DNA from: Rhodanobacter sp. | GTDB lineage: Bacteria; Pseudomonadota; Gammaproteobacteria; Xanthomonadales; Rhodanobacteraceae | Reading direction: 5' to 3' | Length of the DNA: 9,751 nt | Assembly: GCA_026193555.1 (NCBI GenBank) | Contig: JAPHUU010000227.1 | Coordinates: forward strand, 1-9,751 | Shown: positions 7,058 to 9,751 of the stretch, in pieces | Layout: each line of letters starts with the position of its first letter | Numbering within the stretch: the stretch's first letter is position 1 | Translations under genes and position numbers: made by a program | Notes under the pieces: model-generated | What the model saw: only the letters and a program-made list of their open reading frames with translations | What the model was told of the DNA's origin: nothing | The model's database searches: none

Positions 7058-7594
7058 TTACTGATAGGTCAGCGTGAAGCCGACGGACGAGGTCACGAGA
7101 CCCGCCGTGGTGGCGGTGGCGGTGGAGATGTACTGCGCCGTGAGCGTGGTGGAACCAGCGCCAGTGGTGTCGACGGCGATCGCGGGCGCATTGGCAGATG
7201 ATTGGGCATTGATGACCGAAGCGCCGCTCAGCAGTTGAATCTCGACATTCGAGCCGCTGGCGGCTGCGTTCTTCAAGTTGCCGGTGGCGCTGTCAACGTT
7301 GCCGCCGGTGGTGAAGGCCATTTGTGCACTCGTCATATTGGTATCGCACCCGGTCAGACCAACGGTGAAGTTGGTTGCGCCAGTCGTGGTTCCTACCGTG
7401 GAACCAAATGCTGCCGTCATGACAGTCGGCAAGGCAACGGTCGAGCCGCCATTGACGGCGATCGTGCAGGTATCTGCGAGCACCTTGCCGGAGAAGTTGA
7501 TCGTGCCGCTGGAAGCTGCCTGGGCGTTCATAGGGGCGAGCGCAGCCATACCAAAGCCGGCAATCATGGCCGCGGAAAGAAGAGTCTTTTTCAT
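7058..7594 (-). CDS. Major fimbrial pilin subunit (type 1 family)
   Basis: First gene of the pilus operon and the likely shaft subunit: 178 residues, a normal length. Signal peptide MKKTLLSAAM... with cleavage near residues 26-27 (NAQA|A). The mature part opens SSGTINFSGKVLADTC, the standard pilin start holding the donor strand, with Cys43 and Cys83 as the conserved disulfide pair. It ends SSVGFTLTYQ, with the alternating hydrophobics and penultimate Tyr bound by the chaperone. It is rich in Ala, Thr, Gly and Ser. ATG 7594 is chosen because the signal peptide starts there and AAGGA sits 7 bases upstream (7606-7602); the frame stays open upstream to 7678 with no signal-like sequence. A sigma-54 promoter about 120 bp upstream is its most likely driver. 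It is a typical pilin, not a spore-coat-U (sigma-fimbria) type. Confidence 0.94.
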   Translation of the reverse strand: MKKTLLSAAMIAGFGMAALAPMNAQAASSGTINFSGKVLADTCTIAVNGGSTVALPTVMTAAFGSTVGTTTGATNFTVGLTGCDTNMTSAQMAFTTGGNVDSATGNLKNAAASGSNVEIQLLSGASVINAQSSANAPAIAVDTTGAGSTTLTAQYISTATATTAGLVTSSVGFTLTYQ

Positions 7595-7695
7595 GCGTAT
7601 TTCCTTGGAGGATATGAGATGTTGATGATTGACGGCTTTTGAAGCGTTGCTGGACCGACCCGGGAGCATTTGCCGCAATGGATCCGCTGTGAAGT

Positions 7696-7719
7696 CTTGC
7701 CTGCAAACCCATAGGCAAG
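7696..7719. promoter_or_regulatory. 7-bp inverted repeat spanning the pilin -12 element and predicted start
   Basis: CTTGCCT (7696-7702) and AGGCAAG (7713-7719) are exact reverse complements around 10 bases. The repeat covers the -12 part of the sigma-54 promoter and the predicted first transcribed bases, so a bound protein would block the promoter. It could also be chance, since the TTGCC arm is part of the -12 element. Confidence 0.35.
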
Positions 7720-7729
7720 GGCCGTGCCA
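7715..7729 (-). promoter_or_regulatory. Sigma-54 (RpoN) -24/-12 promoter for the pilus operon
   Basis: The minus strand from 7729 to 7715 reads TGGCACG-GCCC-TTGC, an exact match to the RpoN core consensus TGGCACG-N4-TTGC. It has the invariant GG (7728-7727) and GC (7716-7715) separated by the required 10 bases. The next base is C where A/T is usual. Transcription would start near 7703, giving a leader of about 109 bases before the pilin ATG. Sigma-54 promoters need an enhancer-binding activator 80-200 bp upstream, where several dyads occur (7755-7776, 7830-7844, 7875-7890). No activator gene is in the window. Confidence 0.7.
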
Positions 7730-7754
7730 GCTGATGAGTGAAGCCCGATACGGC

Positions 7755-7776
7755 CTGGCCGCGCCCTTGCGGCCAG
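7755..7776. repeat. GC-rich 8-bp inverted repeat upstream of the pilin promoter
   Basis: CTGGCCGC (7755-7762) pairs exactly with GCGGCCAG (7769-7776) around a 6-base loop. It sits about 50-75 bp upstream of the predicted sigma-54 start, between promoter and distal dyads. It lacks a T-run on either strand, so it is not an obvious terminator. It may be a protein-binding site or simply stable structure. Confidence 0.35.
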
Positions 7777-7829
7777 CCTGGCTGCCCCTCGCGATTGGCC
7801 GTTGAACGGGCTCATTCGTAGTCCCTACC

Positions 7830-7844
7830 TGACAAATTATGTCA
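7830..7844. promoter_or_regulatory. AT-rich dyad, candidate enhancer site for the pilin promoter
   Basis: TGACA-AATTA-TGTCA has perfect 5-bp arms around an AT-only centre. It is centred about 134 bp upstream of the predicted pilin start, the usual distance for a sigma-54 activator. The arms are short and no specific regulator can be named. Confidence 0.3.
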
Positions 7845-7874
7845 TTGAAACTGCGAACTGCGTCACTTTTCTAA

Positions 7875-7890
7875 CATGATCTTCATCACA
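7875..7890. promoter_or_regulatory. CRP/Clp-like site between the pilus and XRE operons
   Basis: CATGATCTTCATCACA matches the 16-base core palindrome TGTGATCTAGATCACA at 12 positions, including a complete TCACA right half. It lies about 180 bp upstream of the predicted pilin start and about 100 bp upstream of the predicted start of the divergent operon, so either could be the target. With the CRP-like site at 1822-1837 it makes one such motif at each end of the pilus locus. Confidence 0.4.
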
Positions 7891-7936
7891 TTAGTACGGG
7901 AATGCCGAGTCGCAAGCGCTGGATCAGTCACTCTCG

Positions 7937-7954
7937 TGTAAAGGAGGCTTGACA
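7937..7954. promoter_or_regulatory. Left operator of the XRE/membrane-protein operon
   Basis: TGTAAAG-GAGG-CTTGACA is an 18-bp imperfect palindrome (6 of 7 positions per half-site). Its right half contains the promoter's TTGACA -35 box, so occupancy would block RNA polymerase. It is nearly the mirror image of the operator at 7982-7999. The proposed ligand is the XRE protein encoded at 8638. Confidence 0.6.
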
Positions 7955-7976
7955 TTTAGTCAGCCCCTTCTATATC
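7949..7976 (+). promoter_or_regulatory. Sigma-70-type promoter of the membrane-protein/XRE/hydrolase operon
   Basis: A perfect -35 TTGACA (7949-7954) is followed after 16 bp by TATATC (7971-7976), 5 of 6 to the -10 consensus. Transcription would start near 7983, about 42 bases before the ATG at 8025. The promoter is embedded between two matching operators, which implies tight repression. Confidence 0.7.
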
Positions 7977-7981
7977 GTGTA

Positions 7982-7999
7982 TGTCAAGCAACCTTTACA
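7982..7999. promoter_or_regulatory. Right operator of the XRE/membrane-protein operon
   Basis: TGTCAAG-CAAC-CTTTACA is the second 18-bp palindrome. It overlaps the predicted transcription start and is centred 45 bp from the left operator, about four helical turns. Comparing 7936-7955 with the reverse complement of 7981-8000 gives 17 of 20 identical bases. Confidence 0.6.
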
Positions 8000-8024
8000 T
8001 ACATGTGATCTGGAGGCTCGACCG

Positions 8025-8645
8025 ATGTCCCGTCCTGAACAAAAGAAGTATCAGCGCGAGCTTGCCGTGGCGCTGGTGGTCTACGTGGCCGCGATGCTGC
8101 TGGTGTGGCCGCTGGCCCAACGCACACCTGACGTGTTGCTGAAAACCCTGCTGGCCTTCGTGCCGGTGCTGCCGATGCTCTACCTGATCGGCCTGATGGC
8201 CCGGCGTATCCAGCACAGTGATGAACTGGAGCAGCGCACGCATCTGGTGGCGCTGGGAGTGGTTACGGCGCTGGTTGCGGCGTTGAGCCTGATCGGGGGA
8301 TTCCTTGCCGCCGCCGGTGCCCTGAAACTGGACGGCAGCATCCTGATCTGGGTGTTTCCGGTGATGATGGGCAGCTATGGGCTGGCCCGCTGGTGGGTGG
8401 CGACCCGTCGCTACGGCGCTGACCTGGCGTGCGAGTCGGGGATGAACTGGCGATATCGCATCGTGCTGCTGAGCGCCCTGGTCGGGATGATTGTCATCGT
8501 CGCGTGGTGGCGCGGAAGGCTCGACGACACCAGTGCCGGCATCCTGTGCGGCATGATTGGCGGTCTTGGCATCCTGGGGGTCATCCGGCTGCTGCTGAAC
8601 TGGCGCCAGCGGCGCGCTGGCGTGAATCAGGGCGTGCATGAATAA
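8025..8645 (+). CDS. Six-helix inner-membrane protein of unknown function, paired with an XRE regulator
   Basis: A 206-residue integral membrane protein. Six hydrophobic segments are visible, at about residues 13-30, 39-59, 74-98, 103-121, 145-161 and 168-188. The short charged N-terminus (SRPEQKKYQREL) and the Arg-rich C-terminus would both lie in the cytoplasm. A polar stretch RRIQHSDELEQRTH (about 61-74) between helices 2 and 3 is the most conserved-looking loop; an x-DELE-x-R motif like this recurs in membrane proteins next to small XRE regulators, from memory. ATG 8025 has GGAGG 8 bases upstream (8012-8016); a GTG at 7977 in the same frame is rejected because it precedes the predicted transcript. 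The gene ends inside the XRE gene (8-bp overlap), so the two products are probably made together. No catalytic motif is seen. It may modulate the regulator or respond to membrane stress, but that is inference. Confidence 0.85.
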   Translation: MSRPEQKKYQRELAVALVVYVAAMLLVWPLAQRTPDVLLKTLLAFVPVLPMLYLIGLMARRIQHSDELEQRTHLVALGVVTALVAALSLIGGFLAAAGALKLDGSILIWVFPVMMGSYGLARWWVATRRYGADLACESGMNWRYRIVLLSALVGMIVIVAWWRGRLDDTSAGILCGMIGGLGILGVIRLLLNWRQRRAGVNQGVHE

Positions 8646-8835
8646 CCGCCTGCGCGAATTGCGCGGCGATCAAGGCTGGTCGCAGGCCGATCTGGCCGGG
8701 CGGCTCGATGTGTCGCGGCAGACCATCAACGCGATCGAAACCGGGAAGTACGATCCCAGCTTGCCGCTGGCATTCCGGATGGCGCGGTTGTTCGACCGTC
8801 CGATCGAATCGATTTTTTCGCCGCCAGAGGAGTGA
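8638..8835 (+). CDS. Small XRE-family helix-turn-helix repressor
   Basis: A 65-residue protein that is nearly all DNA-binding domain (Cro/CI type HTH_3). The helix-turn-helix runs through SQADLAGRLDVSRQTINAIE (about residues 17-36), where SRQTIN is the recognition helix, followed by GKYDPSLPLAFRMARLF, the usual third and fourth helices. The tail IESIFSPPEE is typical of the compact family that ends just after the HTH. Its length and sequence match YgzD-like small regulators. ATG 8638 overlaps the end of the membrane-protein gene (ATGAATAA), and the stop is 5 bp before the hydrolase ATG, so all three genes probably form one transcript. With no sensor domain of its own, the signal may come through the membrane protein. 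The paired operators at 7937-7999 are its obvious candidate targets. Confidence 0.93.
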   Translation: MNNRLRELRGDQGWSQADLAGRLDVSRQTINAIETGKYDPSLPLAFRMARLFDRPIESIFSPPEE

Positions 8836-8840
8836 CAGGC

Positions 8841-9751
8841 ATGGCATGGAACGGACGTACCGTTATCCGCATCGCTGCCGTGGTCGTGGTGTCGGGTTTC
8901 CTCGCCTGGAACCAGTTCGGCACGAAGCCGCCAGCCCTTTCGACACCCGCGGTTGCGGCGAACACTGCCGTCGATCCGCCGTCGCCGGTCGCTCCACCAC
9001 GGACCTGGAAGCTCGGTTCGCTGACGCTGACCGCCTGCGAGCTGGCGCGGCCCAACAGCGGGTTGAGCACGGCGGCATGGTGCGCACAATTTCCGGTGCC
9101 GGAGAATCGTGCCGACCCGCACAGCCGCCGGATCGCCCTGAAGCTGGCGGTGCTGCGTTCCGCTGCGGACGTGGCGGACGCGAACATGCTGGTGTTCCTT
9201 GCCGGTGGACCGGGTCAGGCCGCCACCGACTCCGCTGGCATGGTGGCCTCGGTATTGAAGCCACTGCTGGCGCATCACAACGTGTTGTTGCTCGACCAGC
9301 GCGGCACCGGGGGCTCCAATCCGCTCAGCTGCAAGGAACCGGATGCCGACGTGTCTCCCGGCGATGAGGACAGCCTGGACGCGGAAAAGATGCGGGCGGA
9401 CGCCGCCGATTGCCTCAAGCAGGTCGAGCCGAGGGCCGATCCGCGCTATTACACCACCACCATTGCCACCCGGGATCTGGAAGACGTGCGCCAGGCGCTC
9501 GGTTCGCCGCCGGTCGACTTGATCGGCGTCTCCTACGGCACGCGGATGGCGCAGCAATACCTCAGGCGCTATCCGGACGCGGTGCGCAGCATGGTGCTGG
9601 ACAGTGTGGTGCCCAATCCGCTGGTGCTGGGCGAGGATTTCTCGCGCAATCTCGAACAGGCACTGAAGGCCCAGTTCGCCCGTTGCACGGCCCAGCCTGC
9701 CTGCAGGCAGCACTTCGGCGATCCGTACCAGACGCTGTACCAGTTGCGCGA
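8841..9751 (+). CDS. Exported alpha/beta hydrolase, tripeptidyl-aminopeptidase (S33) type (partial, 3' end outside window)
   Basis: First 303 residues of a serine hydrolase of the proline-iminopeptidase/TAP family; full proteins are about 450-550 residues, so the catalytic Asp and His and any C-terminal TAP domain lie beyond the window. Residues 8-22 (VIRIAAVVVVSGFLA) form a signal peptide or membrane anchor, then a Pro/Ala-rich linker (about 29-53). Motifs: AGGPG (121-125), the oxyanion-hole HGGPG motif with Ala in place of His; DQRGTGGS (152-159), diagnostic of the family; and GVSYG (229-233) with nucleophile Ser231. Cysteines such as Cys66 and Cys81 suit a periplasmic protein with disulfides. 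GAGGAG (8827-8832) lies 8 bases before ATG 8841, overlapping the end of the XRE gene. Expected role: periplasmic cleavage of peptides or esters; the substrate is unknown. Its link to the regulator is by position only. Confidence 0.9.
   Translation, partial: MAWNGRTVIRIAAVVVVSGFLAWNQFGTKPPALSTPAVAANTAVDPPSPVAPPRTWKLGSLTLTACELARPNSGLSTAAWCAQFPVPENRADPHSRRIALKLAVLRSAADVADANMLVFLAGGPGQAATDSAGMVASVLKPLLAHHNVLLLDQRGTGGSNPLSCKEPDADVSPGDEDSLDAEKMRADAADCLKQVEPRADPRYYTTTIATRDLEDVRQALGSPPVDLIGVSYGTRMAQQYLRRYPDAVRSMVLDSVVPNPLVLGEDFSRNLEQALKAQFARCTAQPACRQHFGDPYQTLYQLR

Noticed and set aside
7595..7678. Upstream in-frame start for the major pilin
   Set aside because: The extension has no signal-peptide character, and AAGGA is properly spaced only before ATG 7594.
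8670..9713. A 347-residue open frame on the minus strand
   Set aside because: It is antisense to the XRE and hydrolase genes, both of which carry clear family motifs. Its His/Arg/Gly-rich composition indicates a shadow.
1..9751. CRISPR array, tRNA or rRNA genes, insertion sequence or phage genes
   Set aside because: No regularly spaced repeats, cloverleaf-like segments, transposase or integrase motifs were seen on either strand.

Overview
The window looks like chromosome from a GC-rich gammaproteobacterium. The codon use, the Fpr-type reductase and the pilus genes suggest Xanthomonadales, perhaps Rhodanobacteraceae (Rhodanobacter, Dyella or Luteibacter). This is inference from gene content and recalled family resemblance; no search was possible. 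No RNA gene, CRISPR array, insertion sequence or phage gene was seen.

Layout. Positions 1-807 (minus) hold the N-terminal 269 residues of an ABC transporter ATPase (YadG/CcmA type) whose end lies outside the window. It diverges over 91 bp from a ferredoxin--NADP reductase (899-1660, plus). After a 277-bp intergenic region with a strong dyad and a CRP-like half-palindrome comes a small secreted pilin-like protein (1938-2303, plus). It converges on a four-gene chaperone-usher pilus operon read on the minus strand: major pilin (7594-7058), periplasmic chaperone (6966-6223), outer-membrane usher (6226-3452) and two-domain tip adhesin (3455-2343). Chaperone/usher and usher/adhesin are each joined by a 4-base ATGA stop/start overlap.

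The roughly 430-bp region 7595-8024 between the pilin and the next, divergent operon is the most information-dense part. Facing the pilin is a near-perfect sigma-54 (-24/-12) promoter, with several dyads and a CRP/Clp-like site upstream of it. Facing the other way is a sigma-70-type promoter (TTGACA, 16 bp, TATATC) bracketed by two 18-bp operators. The operators are imperfect palindromes themselves and near mirror images of each other.

That second promoter drives a compact three-gene unit on the plus strand: a six-helix inner-membrane protein of unknown function (8025-8645), a 65-residue XRE-family repressor overlapping it by 8 bp (8638-8835), and an exported or membrane-anchored alpha/beta hydrolase of the tripeptidyl-aminopeptidase type (from 8841, cut by the window end). 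The paired operators suggest the small XRE protein represses its own operon.

Most of the window is ordinary in gene families. The points worth a second look are regulatory: a sigma-54 promoter for a chaperone-usher pilus, the double operator around the XRE/membrane-protein promoter, the CRP-like sites at both ends of the pilus locus, and the unusually long N-terminus of the adhesin.
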